A stretch of 64,000 nucleotides of DNA from Leptospiraceae bacterium (lineage in GTDB: Bacteria; Spirochaetota; Leptospiria; Leptospirales; Leptospiraceae): assembly GCA_016708435.1 (NCBI GenBank), contig JADJFV010000003.1, positions 32,501 to 96,500 on the forward strand, read 5' to 3'. The position numbers were made by a program, and so were the translations under genes. The notes below the pieces were generated by a model. The model did no database searches. It saw nothing but the letters and a program-made list of their open reading frames with translations, and had not been told where the DNA came from. Positions 1 to 9,066 of this stretch are shown one piece after another. Numbering within the stretch: position 1 is the first letter of the stretch; each line of letters begins with the position of its first letter.

Positions 1-116
1 GGGAGGGTGTGAATGGAAAGTAGAAACGGACATAGGTCGGAAAACAGAAACGGACATGTTTTTGGAGGCAGAATGGTAGATAGACTAAATTATTTCTAGA
101 AGTAATTTAGAATGAA

Positions 117-1647
117 ATGGTTAAAAGACAGATGTTTAGTAAGATTCAGAAATTACGAATGCAGGGATTTTCAATGGAGGCAATTGCCCTAGAATTGGGA
201 ATAAATCGAAAGACGGTCTCGAATTACGTTCAGATGAGCCCAGAGGAATATATTGCCTATGAAATGGAATCTAGAAGTCGGAAGCGAATTCCGAGTGAAT
301 ATAAAGAGAAGATAATAGAGATATACCGCAATAACGGATTTAAGCGCCTCAACATGACTGGGGTATACGATTACCTCGAAGAGATTGTTGGTAAATTGGC
401 ATTTACCGATCGAACGTTACGAAATTACATCAATTCATTAATTCAGAATGGCGAATTAAAAATTTCCGAGACAATAAGGATGTATGAAAAAGTTGCACCT
501 TTACCGTTTGGAAAACAGATACAGATGGATTTTGGTCAATACAAATTTAAATCAGGTTTAAAAGTATATATATTTGCCACACTATTATCTGCAAGTAGGT
601 ATAAATATGTTTCATTTCAAGACAGACCATTTCGTGGAAAAGATATAATCGATCATCTAATTAATTGTTTTGAATACTTTGGAGGTCAACCAGAAGAGTT
701 AGTAATCGATCAAGATGCTTGCGTTAGTTGCATCTGAAAATCATGGAGACATTCTATATACAAAGAATTTTTCTCATTTCATAGAAGAAATGAATTTGAA
801 GATGTATGTATGTCGGAAAGCAGATCCAGAATCAAAAGGAAGGTCGAGAATTTAGTTGGCTATGTGGAAGCACAATTTTCTGGATATTCGAGATTATTCG
901 GAGATAGAAGAATTATGTAAGAGCGGATTATTATGGTTAGACCGAAGAGCAAATGGAAGTATCTCCGCAGCAACGGGCTTAATTCCAGCCGATGTCATTA
1001 CTGAAGAAAGAAAGTTTTTACATCCAATTCGAAATTCTATTTTAAGATTAATTCGATTGTTAAGGATGAAAGAATTGTAAGTCAGCAGAGTTTTATTTCT
1101 TATCAAAATTCTTTGTATTCAGTTCCTACTGGGTACCGGAATCAGAAAGTAGAAGTAGCGGTAATTCTAGATATTCTCTACATCTACTCACTTGACAACG
1201 TATTATTAGCCGAACACAAAATAACCAGTATTTACAGGAAAAAGTCATTAAAAGAGAACATTTTAGAGAGAAAGAGAAAAAGCTTTCTGATTTAAAAGAG
1301 GATATTCCCAGACTGTTTGCATTACCTTTATGGAAAGAATTTGTGCTTATGAATTTCAGAACGTTTCCACGTTATACGCGAGATCAATGCATATTGGCAA
1401 AGAAATATTTCAATAAAGATACGAATGAAAATTTATTATTGCAAGCCTTGCTCTTTTGCAATGAAAACAAAACTTTTCTTTTAAGAATCTATTTGACTCC
1501 TACAATTATTTTTCCAATGAAGATAAAGCAGATCAGGTAGGAACAAAAAAAGAAGTTAAGTCATTTGAAAATAAAACGCTAAAGATAGATGTAAGTTTGA
1601 GAGAATTACAAGAATATACCTCTCACATTCTAGGAGAGGCGGTATGA
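117..1647 (+). pseudogene. istA: IS21 transposase IstA, several frameshifts
   Basis: IstA is the DDE transposase of IS21 elements. The first open piece (117-737) has an N-terminal helix-turn-helix (about residues 15-40, ALELGINRKTVSNYV) and the start of the integrase core, with the first catalytic Asp in QMDFGQ and the second in VIDQD. The third catalytic residue (ESKGRVEN) is in another frame near 830-850. Further pieces continue at 856-1080, 1113-1295 and 1343-1540 to the stop at 1645-1647. At least four frame changes are needed, for example AGG for AGGG near 842 and GTGG for GTG near 866. Single-base indels in short homopolymers explain most of them. No functional transposase can be made from the sequence as written. 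Confidence 0.85.
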
Positions 1648-2364
1648 AAATAAATAAAGAAGTTAATGAAATCACAACCGCTTTAGGATTAAATGGAATG
1701 AGAGAAAACTTGGATAAAATTATTCAAGAAGCAGAATCTAAAAAAAGTTCCTATCTTACATTTCTACTATCGCTTTTGGAGTCGGAAGTAAAAGGCAGAA
1801 CAAAAAAAAGACTGCGTCGAAATTTTACAGCAGCTCACTTTCCGATTGAGAAACAATTTGAAACTTTTGAATTCAATCGAATAAAAGGAATTTCTAAGAT
1901 AGAGATTAACAATCTTTTAGGATTGTGGATGGCTTGATAGAAAACAAAATATTCTTTTATTCGGTCCTCCTGGAATTGGAAAAACTCATATCGGTATCGC
2001 ACTTGGATTCGTTGCTCTGAATAAAGGATACACTGTTTGCTTTGAGCGGGTAACGAGTCTTATGCACCTATTCAAAGTTTCTTCCATTCAAAAGCAAGCA
2101 GAACATAGAATTAAAAAAATCATGAAAGCAAATCTTATCATCATTGATGAAATCGGATACACCCCATTGATAAAAAAAGAAGCAAATCTCTTCTTTAATC
2201 TCATCTCAGAAGTCTATGAAAAATCTTCTATAATTCTCACCTCAAACAAGTCATTCGAAAACTGGGCGGAAATGCTTGGTGACACGACAATGACCGCAGC
2301 TTTACTTGATAGACTTTTACACCATGCGAAAATATTTAACTTACAGGGGATTCTTATCGCCTAA
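1644..2364 (+). pseudogene. istB: IS21 helper ATPase IstB, one frameshift
   Basis: IstB is the DnaC/DnaA-like AAA+ ATPase that helps IstA pick a target. The N-terminal piece (1644-1937) has the usual IstB helices. After a one-base frameshift near 1925-1940 the frame continues with Walker A GPPGIGKTH (about 1960-1985) and Walker B LIIIDEIGY (about 2120-2150), then the sensor region ILTSNKSFENW. The ATG overlaps the istA stop as ATGA and follows a strong ribosome site (GGAGAGGCGG), typical of translational coupling in IS21. Total length matches the family at about 240 residues. Apart from the single indel the gene looks well preserved. Confidence 0.85.
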
Positions 2365-2482
2365 ATAACAAAAATTTAAATAAGGAGGTCAATACTATTT
2401 CTTAAAATCTTCCCACCTTTTCTTTCCAACGAATGTCCGTTTCTGTTTTCCGAGCAATGGGTAATTCTACTTTCCATTCACA

Positions 2483-2505
2483 GAGGGAAGTAGGACGCTA
2501 CCAAG
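2483..2505 (+). rRNA. rrf: 3' end of 5S rRNA gene, cut by the IS21-like element
   Basis: Joining bases 1-7 to 2483-2505 across the insertion sequence restores a GAAGTAGGACGCTACCAAG-type tail. It closely matches the 3' end of bacterial 5S rRNA (for example GAGAGTAGGACGCCGCCAAGC in Bacillus, from memory). A strong terminator follows 20 bases later, as expected for the end of an rRNA operon. The rest of the 5S gene lies left of the window. The 5-bp repeat GAGGG at 3-7 and 2483-2487 marks the insertion. Identification rests on a short match. Confidence 0.55.
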
Positions 2506-2524
2506 ATATTCACCGCAATACTAC

Positions 2525-2555
2525 AAAGCCACTCTAACGAGTGGCTTTTTTGTTT
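2525..2555 (+). terminator. Rho-independent terminator after the 5S tail
   Basis: A perfect 8-bp stem AGCCACTC / GAGTGGCT (2527-2534, 2539-2546) with a TAAC loop is followed by a T run (TTTTTTGTTTT). It lies 20 bases after the 5S 3' end, so it most likely ends the rRNA operon. Confidence 0.85.
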
Positions 2556-2649
2556 TAAGAGGACTAAAAAGTTAGAGAGGGCAAATACTAAAAAGCTCCC
2601 GAACTATTATTTAAAAAAAACTCATCGCCCTTGTGCGAAAAAGTTCGTT

Positions 2650-2722
2650 GCATGGGGGAGTAGGACGGGCGTAGGCGCTGGTGCTCCGACCAAGGAGCAA
2701 GGGGGGACAAGATATTTACCAT
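2650..2722 (+). other. Second 5S-like 3' tail with about 40 bp inserted
   Basis: GGGGGAGTAGGACG near 2654-2668 and ACAAGATATTTACC near 2706-2720 match, in order, the two halves of the 5S tail and its downstream flank at 2486-2513. About 40 bases sit between them, containing the inverted repeat TGCTCC / GGAGCA. This may be a duplicated 5S tail that took an insertion. The 2506-2811 stretch otherwise holds only the terminator and the IS3 left end. Confidence 0.35.
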
Positions 2723-2811
2723 AGAATTGCGACCCAAGGAAGCAATTCTGGACAAAGTGGACTACTACATGAAAAGTGGACACGATTTTAGGTTTCCAAA
2801 AGGAGACCAAG

Positions 2812-3101
2812 ATGAGAGTATATACAAAAGAATTTAAATTAGAGTCAGTAAGACTTTACATTGCAAATGAGAAAATAAAAAGAAGACAGCGCGGGATTTA
2901 GGAATACCCGTAGGAACTTTAAAAAGTTGGATTGAGAAACATATGAATGAAGCTGTAAATAAACCAAAAGAAAAGCCCAAGAAAAGGGACTATGAAAAGG
3001 AACTGAAAGAGAAAGATAAACTCATTCAAAGATTAGAAGACGAGAATTTAATTTTAAAAAAGTCAATAGGCATTTTTACGAGAGACCCTCAACAAAAATA
3101 A
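2812..3101 (+). pseudogene. IS3-family OrfA, frameshifted
   Basis: The ATG at 2812 follows an AGGAG ribosome site. The product begins MRVYTKEFKLESVRLYI, then needs a frame change near 2885 to continue as TARDLGIPVGTLKSWIEKH, a classic IS3 OrfA helix-turn-helix. A leucine-zipper-like stretch (about 3000-3065) and the family ending LKKSIGIFTRD follow. The 290-bp span is not a multiple of three, which confirms one indel. Confidence 0.8.
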
Positions 3102-3241
3102 ATAAGTTTTTTTTCATAAAAGAAAATAGAGAAGTTTTTGATGTGGTAAAAATGTGCGAAGCTTTAGAAGTCTCAACGAGTGGCTATTACGATTGGTTAA
3201 AAAGAAAGAGAGTAAGAGAAAACAGTATCATCGTTTTTTAA
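3099..3241 (+). pseudogene. IS3-family OrfB, N-terminal fragment
   Basis: The reading frame gives FIKENREVFDVVKMCEALEV, then a GYYDWLKR segment. That is the N-terminus of the IS3 OrfB transposase, just before the DDE integrase core. The frame diverges and stops at 3239-3241, and no integrase core follows. Confidence 0.7.
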
Positions 3242-3322
3242 TTTCTTGGATTGTGCAAGTTCATGCAGAGCCTGATGTTTTTTCGAAATAGCAAACTTAC
3301 AGTTTCTAGAATATCATTATCA

Positions 3323-4343
3323 TCAAATCTTAATCTTCTTCTGCAATTCTTTTAAGTTTAAATAATTCTTAAGAGTGAATCCTAAAACAGCATCGTCTGA
3401 TTTAAGTGTTGCTGCTTTTTTTTGAATTTCAATTGCTTTGTCAAGTAAGCCAATTAGGTAAAGGAGCCTTGCATAGATGGTTAAGAAGTATGAATCTTCT
3501 GGTTTTTTTTCTAAGATGAATTCTATCCAGTCGATGGAATAGGCGAAGGCAGCTAAGGAGTTACCGGCAAATTCTAATAAGCCAGTGCTTACGAAATTTG
3601 CAAGAGTTTCTGGCGAAAAGGAATCCTTGTTAATAGATTTACAGAGAGATTCTATTAAATCATTTTCCCCTATCATAGATGCAAGATATACAACGGTTTG
3701 AAATACCTGCGGCTGATCGGGATAAATCGCTAGCATCTTCTTTACAGTTTCGAATAGATTTTTGATTAGTTCTTTTGCATTCTCACCATCTTGGCTAATT
3801 TCTTGCAGCGCTTCATCATATGTTTTCTTATATACACTTAGCTCTATTAACTTTGATTCCGAAATCTTGCCTGTGATGTAAGAGTCAGAATTGGTGCAAT
3901 TTCTGCGGGATGGCAATGCCAGATGAGCCTACCATTGCATCCACTAAAAAGGAATGTGGAATTCCTGGTATGCCTGCCATATAGGAATCGTAAACAGAAT
4001 CAGGTGCAATCGCTACACGATAATCCATTTGATTTCCCATTTGCTCCACAAAAGGTAGAACCGTTTCCTTATCTTCTTGGGTAATACCGATTATCTCCAA
4101 CTTCCCTACATACTTCTTCTGTAGTTCAGTCAAATGAGGAATTGTCTGTAAACAAGGTCCGCACCAAGTCGCCCAGCATTCAACAATGGTTAGTTGTTTG
4201 CCAACGTCTAAGGCTTTGCCTTTTACCCAATACACTTCCTTTAAAGAAGGAGCTTTGTTTCCAATCTCTAAAGGAGTTGGTTCTAAATTTGATTCTTCAT
4301 TATTCATTGCATTTTCCTGAACAAGAAATTCTTCATTCCTCAT
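3323..4343 (-). pseudogene. TlpA-like thioredoxin protein with C-terminal helical domain, frameshifted
   Basis: The first 140 residues form a TlpA/ResA-type thioredoxin fold with the redox motif WCGPC and a cis-proline region GIPGIPHSFLVDA. No clear signal peptide is visible. The frame is lost near 3930-3950, where the expected GRLIWHCHPAEIAPIL is found only in another frame. It shifts again near 3890 into a helical TPR-like region (3323-3880). Both events look like loss of one G from a GG pair. The start is uncertain: ATG at 4343 or, better placed after AGGAA, ATG at 4307. The upstream DNA holds tandem TTAACCAT repeats (about 4341-4358). The role was probably thiol-disulfide exchange. Confidence 0.75.
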
Positions 4344-4364
4344 TAACCATTAACCATTAAAAAC

Positions 4365-5420
4365 CTATCTATCTCTTGCTTCGAAACTGGAAAAAAAGAC
4401 GGAAGCAGAAAATGAAAAAGTGGTAGAGAATATTTTCTTTAGATCACTAAAAGAAATGCCAATACCGACAGGCTTATTGTATTTAGATTCAGCGTTGATC
4501 CAACTAATTGCTCCGTTCCCGCTAAATCGAAATCCTAGGAGTTTGAACGAAAAAGCAACCGCATCGCCTACCTTAGTTGGTTCGCTCGTGGATAAGAAAA
4601 GTCCTCCTTCAGAAACATTTAGAATATCACTTTTAGGAATTTTTCCCGTGTTTCCAATCGCATGGAATTGTAATATCATAACGAGGAAGAAGCTTACTTT
4701 GAAGATAATTCTTTAATTCTTTTTTTGCATGTGCTGTCTTTTCATCATAATTGAATCGAAGACCAACATTTTCTCCTTGAATTCGAACAACGCTTGCGGA
4801 TACTTTCCAGTCTTTTTCAATATCAAACGTCAAAGCAAATTCATCTTCATCCGAAATATACCCATCGACTTCTGCAAGGCAACCAGTCGGGCTAACATCA
4901 AGAGTAGTTACATTAAGTTTATTACCGAGGGAATCGACTAGAACACCTTTCAGTGGAATTTCTGTTCTCCATTTTTTTCTAAATCCTCTTGGAAGAAGAG
5001 TTAAGTAAGGAGTGGAAATTTCTGAATTAAGAAAATAAAGAATTAGAAAGAAAGGAAGAGCTGTAATGATTAAGTTTAAGATAAGTCTTTCTTTACTCAT
5101 TACGTCTGTTTCGATTCCGTTGAATTGAAACAGTAAATAAAAACCATGAATAATCAATGCTGAGTTAAAAGCGAGGAATAGGAAATAACCCCATTTCTTC
5201 ACTCCTAAAATTCCTACGCCAACTAAAAACCCATCAGGTTTAGAATTATATTTAGCTTATCAAAACTAGACAAGATTGATTTTGCATCTGTCAGAGGTAG
5301 ATCAAGCTTATACGATGTCGCTATGTAGCTAACGATTGGTGTAATTATAAAATACGTTCCAATGATTTTAATTGGAGTTGGCAGGTTAGAAAATGAAATT
5401 GGAAATATTGTTTTAAACAT
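4365..5420 (-). pseudogene. Membrane protein with two PilZ-type domains, two frameshifts
   Basis: Three pieces join into one protein. An N-terminal part (5223-5420) and the next piece (4633-5202) carry hydrophobic helices, for example near IGTYFIITPIVSYIATSY and YFLFLAFNSALIIHGFYLLF. Then comes a PilZ domain with RKKWR and LDVSPTG (the RxxxR and DxSxxG c-di-GMP motifs). A second PilZ-like domain (4365-4679) has LNVSEGG. One-base changes are needed near 5240 and 4645. A c-di-GMP-responsive membrane protein is inferred. It lies in the same decayed block as its neighbours and could also reflect sequence error. Confidence 0.65.
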
Positions 5421-5524
5421 AGCTTACGTTAAATCCTTTTATTGGTCTGATATGAATTTTAAATTTCTAAGAAAATAAACAGAATACTTATCTTTAGCTC
5501 TTTATACTTTTTTGTAAATCTGAA

Positions 5525-5572
5525 AATGAAAAGGCTACTTAAAAAAACACAGATTTCTTTATAGTAGCCCTT
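5525..5572 (-). terminator. Possible terminator after the 5578-6695 gene
   Basis: On the minus strand GGCTACT (5563-5569) pairs with AGTAGCC (5533-5539) across a loop of about 23 bases, followed by TTTTCATTTT. It lies just after the stop of the lipoprotein gene. The long loop makes it weak. Confidence 0.35.
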
Positions 5573-5577
5573 AGAAT

Positions 5578-6695
5578 TTATTTGGTAACTTTAATTTGAA
5601 CTACACCTGGTTTTACTTCTTTTTGCTCGAATTTAATTCCCATGTCTTCTCTTTTCTCGCGCATTCTTCTGTATAAAACGGTTCCGTTAAAATCAGCTTG
5701 GACTTCGAGAACAATAGAGTTATTGGAATTGGAGCTTCCTTTTTGATTCACTGCATTTACGCCTTTGATATTTCTTATGATTCCATCAATGCCCTTGTCT
5801 AAGAAATCATCGTAGTTCATTCCATCTATGACTAGGCGAATCATCATTCCTCTTTTCCATTTGGTTCTGATTTGTTCTAGAATTTTTGGTTTGGAAGTTA
5901 CGAGTGCTTTGTCAATTGCTTCTTGTGCGCCGCGCTCTGTATCCACATGAGGAGCTGCACCACCAGCGTTGTCAGCAGCAATTAGTTTTGCTGATCCAAC
6001 ATCTACAATTTTGAAACGAACAGTAGCTTGCATAGACATCATACCGGAGTCCATGATAGGTCCGTTATTTTTACAATGGTTTGTCCAATGAATAAAATCT
6101 CTGCTCCCATTTGGGCTGCCACTTCTGTTGCCTTTGCTTCTGCACTTGTATCACCGTAGACACCGATAGTCTTTCCGCCTTCTTTAGCAAGAATTCTACG
6201 GAATTGTTCTTTGTCTAAGAATTGGAATTCAGAAAAGTTTTTCACAATTGCATTTTCTGTCACAATAGCTGTCGGCGGGCTTTTTCTTTTATCAATCTCT
6301 TCATCAACGATCATGAGAAAATTAGGATTACCCGCTTGCGTAAGCATCTTGTCGATAATGCTCTGTGCAGTTCCTCGATCTACGCGTCCCTTTGCATCAA
6401 TTTCAACTAACGCACCCTTTTTGCGATCTTTGCCGATTTGTTGGTAGTCAAGAACAAATCCTTCTACTGATGTATTGACTACCGCCTCCATCAATTGTCC
6501 TTGGTCAACTTTGGTGTTTCCCTCTACTAATTCGCCTAGACCTTTGGCGACGATTTCGCGTTTTGCATTTAATTCAGCATCATCTAGATTAATCCCTGTA
6601 ACGTTTTTAACATAAATAAACCCGTCACTTTTTTTCTCCGGTGTAGCACAATAAAATAAAGTGAAACCTAAAACTAAAGAAATTATTTTCTTCAT
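5578..6695 (-). pseudogene. Lipoprotein of unknown function, one frameshift
   Basis: The N-terminus MKKIISLVLGFTLFYC is a lipoprotein signal with a spirochaetal lipobox ending at Cys16. The next 200 residues alternate helices and strands and recall LPP20/FlgT-N or LpoB-like periplasmic proteins, but I cannot assign a family firmly. The frame breaks near 6050, where GTAAAAATAACGG needs one more A to continue as KNNGPIMDSGMMSMQATVRF. The second piece (5578-6054) continues with a similar fold and ends with KPGVVQIKVTK. Total length would be about 370 residues. The product would be anchored to a membrane facing the periplasm. Confidence 0.65.
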
Positions 6696-6783
6696 TTATT
6701 TTCCTCTGAAATTCTTTCGAATTATTAAAATCCACTACAATGTAAAAAGGATTAAATTTAAGGCAACATTTTATTTGTGATAA

Positions 6784-7626
6784 TCAATAGATTTCAAGGT
6801 TTTCTAATGTAGTGAAGAATCCACTTTGGACTAGAACAGAAAAGTCAGCCATTTCCTCTGTGCGTAGTCTTAGAATTCCATCAGAATCATAGGCTTGCAA
6901 AAGATTCGCACTTGCTAAATGATTATCTCCAAGTCTTGCATGAGCACGCGCTTTTGTGATAAAGTCTTCCGGGTCTAAGTCTTCAAAATAGGAAAGATGA
7001 TAATCTATATATTTCAAAGCATTATAAGGATCGTTTAATTTTAAATACGATTTAGAGAGCAGTGCATAGTGTAAAAAATGTTTTTCCAAATCCATTTTGA
7101 GAGATCGCTTAAGACAAACAATACAAGAGTTATAACTGCCGCGCTCGTAGTAAAGATTTCCTAACTCTGCCCAAATGTCTTTGCGCTCAATTCCACCTTT
7201 GCCACGAGTGAGTCTTTCCTGCGATAATGCTTTCTTTTAAACTTGAATCGATTCATTGGCACGCTCTGTGTCTTTTAAAAGTGAGGCTAATGTCAAATAA
7301 AGCTCTAAGTAATCGGGATATTTTTCAATTCCTTTGTTCAGCATATTCTTGGCAGATTTTAGTTTATCTGTTTTTAAATAGTAAATAGCAGTTAGTAAAT
7401 ACGCCTGCGGGACTTCGGCGTTCTTAGCAAGTTCTGCAAAGGTTTGCATTGCCTGGTCTTGGTTGCCTACATGTTGCTGACACCAACCTTTACGCGCTGT
7501 TAGTCGCGCAATGGTTCTTGGATTTTTTGTTTCTGCAATTGCTCTATTGTAGCTATTGAAGGCTCTCGAATAATGCTTCATACTTTCTTCATACAAAGCC
7601 TGTCTGAGAATTGATATAAAGCTCAT
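6784..7626 (-). pseudogene. TPR-repeat protein with in-frame TAA
   Basis: Two open pieces (7237-7626 and 6784-7095) are in the same frame. The stretch between them, read through one TAA at 7237-7239, continues as KKALSQERLTRGKGG and NLYYERGSYNSCIVCLKRSL, clearly TPR sequence. One nonsense mutation (perhaps from CAA or TAT) therefore splits a protein of about 280 residues with roughly seven TPR motifs. The ATG at 7626 overlaps the stop of the micro-ORF just upstream (TAATG), and its ribosome site AAGG lies inside that micro-ORF. TPR proteins are interaction scaffolds; no partner can be inferred. Confidence 0.7.
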
Positions 7627-7781
7627 TAACGTGCCTTACGCAGGTGCACCAGCGTTTTCACGCTGGACTGGAATTTTTGACACCCGAACTCAATGTTGCT
7701 TCCATTAGGGCGCAACATAATGGTGGGCTTGCTGCCGCAGGCTATTAATTCATTAGAATTATCTAATATTCTAAAGTGCAT
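7626..7781 (-). CDS. Micro-ORF of the palindromic element (51 aa)
   Basis: ATG at 7779-7781 lies one base after the TAG of the upstream isomerase and follows an AAAGGA ribosome site in the isomerase's last codons. The product begins MHFRILDNSNELIACGSKPT and goes on with IMLRPNGSNIEFG and a basic end LRKAR. It stops at TAA 7626-7628, which overlaps the ATG of the TPR gene. The sibling ORF at 46875-47078 shares RILDxSNExIA, PTIMLRPxGSNIEFGC and LRK. Conservation of frame and peptide, plus the start and stop placement, argue that it is translated. No known domain; function unknown. Confidence 0.5.
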   Translation of the reverse strand: MHFRILDNSNELIACGSKPTIMLRPNGSNIEFGCQKFQSSVKTLVHLRKAR

Positions 7782-7790
7782 TCTATTTTC
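7626..7790 (-). mobile_element. Palindromic micro-ORF element, copy 1
   Basis: This DNA fills the gap between the isomerase stop (7783-7785) and the TPR start (7624-7626). It shares long blocks with 46871-47112, including AACTCAATGTTGCTTCC, GCGCAACATAATGGTGGG and ATTATCTAATATTCT. It also shares CTTGCTGCCGCAGGCTATTA with 43151-43304. It contains hairpins CCAGCG / CGCTGG (7648-7665) and ATGTTGC / GCAACAT. One end (7625-7643) resembles the terminal repeat of copy 2; the other end has diverged. Confidence 0.7.
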
Positions 7791-8613
7791 CTTTATTTGC
7801 ATTATAAACGGGCTTCGTTCTTGTGGAAAATCCATTTCGGGCAGCATCAAAATCATTGGATGCAAGAAAACTCGAATTCCAAACACATACATAGTTAAGT
7901 CCTGCATCCATTGGTTTACCTTCACAATAGCGCATAACTTCTTTTACCCCTTCGACGACGAGTGTAGAAGAGGAAGCAATATCGTGAGCTACTTCTTTTG
8001 CTTTTTTCATTGCGTCTTCTAGTGTAGGATAAATGCCATTCACCAGATTCATCTTACTTGCCTCAGAAGAAGTAACGTCTCTTCCAGTTAGAGCCATTTC
8101 TCTTGTATACCCTTGACCAATGATAGCGGGTAATCGGTTTATACTTCCCATATCGGCTACAATGGCAACTTTTACTTCTCTCAGAGAAAAGCTTGCGTCC
8201 TCTGTGCAATAGCGAATATCACAAGCAGAGATTAAATCTAGTGCTCCTCCAATGCAATGTTTTTGCACTACAGCAATCGACGGCTTATTGGAATTATACA
8301 CTGCATTGATTCCGCTTTGCATCACTTGAATATGATTGTAAAATCTTTTACGTGTGTCTCCATGATTGGGAACTAGAAATTCTTCAACTTGTGTTGTAAA
8401 ACTTAATACATCAAGTCCTGTAGAAAAAGATTTGCCCTTAGCCGCTATCACGAAGGCGCGGATGTTATCGTCTTTGTTGATTTCATCGACTATTTCTGGC
8501 AGATCTCTCCAAAAGCTCCAGTCCATCGCATTTCGCTTTTCTGGTTTGTTTAAATATACAATTGCAATATGATCTTCTATTTCTATCTCGAAAAATTCGT
8601 AGTTTGTTTTCAT
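7783..8613 (-). CDS. Enoyl-CoA hydratase/isomerase family, dienoyl-CoA isomerase-like
   Basis: This crotonase-fold enzyme acts on fatty acyl-CoA. The oxyanion-hole signatures are KGKSFSTGLDV (about residues 59-69) and KHCIGGALDLISACDIRY (about 118-135). The acidic residues typical of ECH1, the delta3,5-delta2,4-dienoyl-CoA isomerase, are present: D in GGALD, E in LREVKVA and D in IVADMG. Length (276 aa) fits. The C-terminus ends FSTRTKPVYNANKGK, and its last few residues probably come from the adjacent micro-ORF element. It likely serves beta-oxidation of polyunsaturated acids, the main carbon source of leptospires. Another crotonase specificity cannot be excluded. Confidence 0.85.
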   Translation of the reverse strand: MKTNYEFFEIEIEDHIAIVYLNKPEKRNAMDWSFWRDLPEIVDEINKDDNIRAFVIAAKGKSFSTGLDVLSFTTQVEEFLVPNHGDTRKRFYNHIQVMQSGINAVYNSNKPSIAVVQKHCIGGALDLISACDIRYCTEDASFSLREVKVAIVADMGSINRLPAIIGQGYTREMALTGRDVTSSEASKMNLVNGIYPTLEDAMKKAKEVAHDIASSSTLVVEGVKEVMRYCEGKPMDAGLNYVCVWNSSFLASNDFDAARNGFSTRTKPVYNANKGK

Positions 8614-8638
8614 GCTTTACCTTGCTTAAGTGCTTTTT

Positions 8639-8668
8639 GCCACTGAGTCACTGAGACACAGAGAAAAG
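8639..8668. repeat. Dispersed intergenic repeat, GCCACTGAG...CACAGAG type
   Basis: GCCACTGAGTCACTGAGACA plus CAGAGAAAAG. It is related to the repeats at 19206-19258, 38969-39000, 41776-41800 and 45101-45188. All are intergenic. Confidence 0.6.
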
Positions 8669-8802
8669 AGTTTAATTTGAACATTAGAGTTTAGGGTATT
8701 CTGACAAGAAAGACTGTAAAGTATTTTTTTCTGACGTCTAACTGTTCGGAAGCTTCGATTAATGTCGCTAGTTTTGTATTTTTGGGTTTTGTTTTATCAA
8801 TG

Positions 8803-8874
8803 ATACTATCAAAGATACTGTCAATCTTACTATTAGAGATACTTAGGAAGTTTTAAGAGTATCTTTGATAGTAT
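8803..8874. promoter_or_regulatory. 17-bp inverted repeat in a 467-bp gap
   Basis: ATACTATCAAAGATACT (8803-8819) is perfectly repeated in inverted orientation at 8858-8874. The 38-bp spacer holds further partial copies (ACTATTAGAGATACTT), and a related TGTCTTTGATG follows near 8900. It could be a hairpin or a paired operator. No gene is visible in 8614-9080 apart from this and the short repeat at 8639. Confidence 0.5.
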
Positions 8875-9066
8875 GTTTCATAGCCTTGTTGAAAGTGTCT
8901 TTGATGCGGGGTTAAAAATTGTGGGTAACAGAAGAAGTGAGCGCGAAAAAATAATTTGGTTGTTTCGATATAGGAACGAAAGAAGGCGAAGAAACGCTTT
9001 ATAAAATCTTTACCTCGAAATCTCGAACGCACTTAAAAAAAGAGTGAATTTTCCTGTCATAATCTT

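Larger units (their letters stand above)
8..2482 (+). mobile_element. IS21-family insertion sequence (istA/istB), ends intact, genes frameshifted
   Basis: The element is 2475 bp and carries istA and istB remnants in IS21 order, with the istA stop overlapping the istB start (ATGA). The 50-bp ends (8-57 and the complement of 2433-2482) match at 39 of 50 positions, with an outer block of 18 and an inner block of 21 identical bases. The left end also holds a repeated AGAAACGGACAT, like the multiple terminal repeats of IS21. The 5-bp direct repeat GAGGG flanks it (3-7, 2483-2487), within the 4-8 bp typical of the family. It sits in the 3' end of a 5S rRNA gene. Intact ends with a clean target duplication suggest a fairly recent insertion, although both genes are broken. 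Confidence 0.85.
2748..3241 (+). mobile_element. IS3-family element remnant (left end, orfA, start of orfB)
   Basis: The stretch starts with a TGGAC-rich presumed left end (2748-2795), then holds orfA (2812-3101) and the first codons of orfB. OrfB stops after about 40 codons and its catalytic domain is absent. The right end is missing, so the element is truncated. The decayed gene block starts just downstream. Confidence 0.75.

Noticed and set aside
2622..2810. Minus-strand ORF near the second 5S-like tail
   Set aside because: It spans the 5S-like tail and the IS3 left end, with no ribosome site or family features.
7626..7925. Long minus-strand ORF overlapping the isomerase gene
   Set aside because: Only the last 51 codons match the micro-ORF family and have a ribosome site; the upstream part is out of frame with the isomerase.
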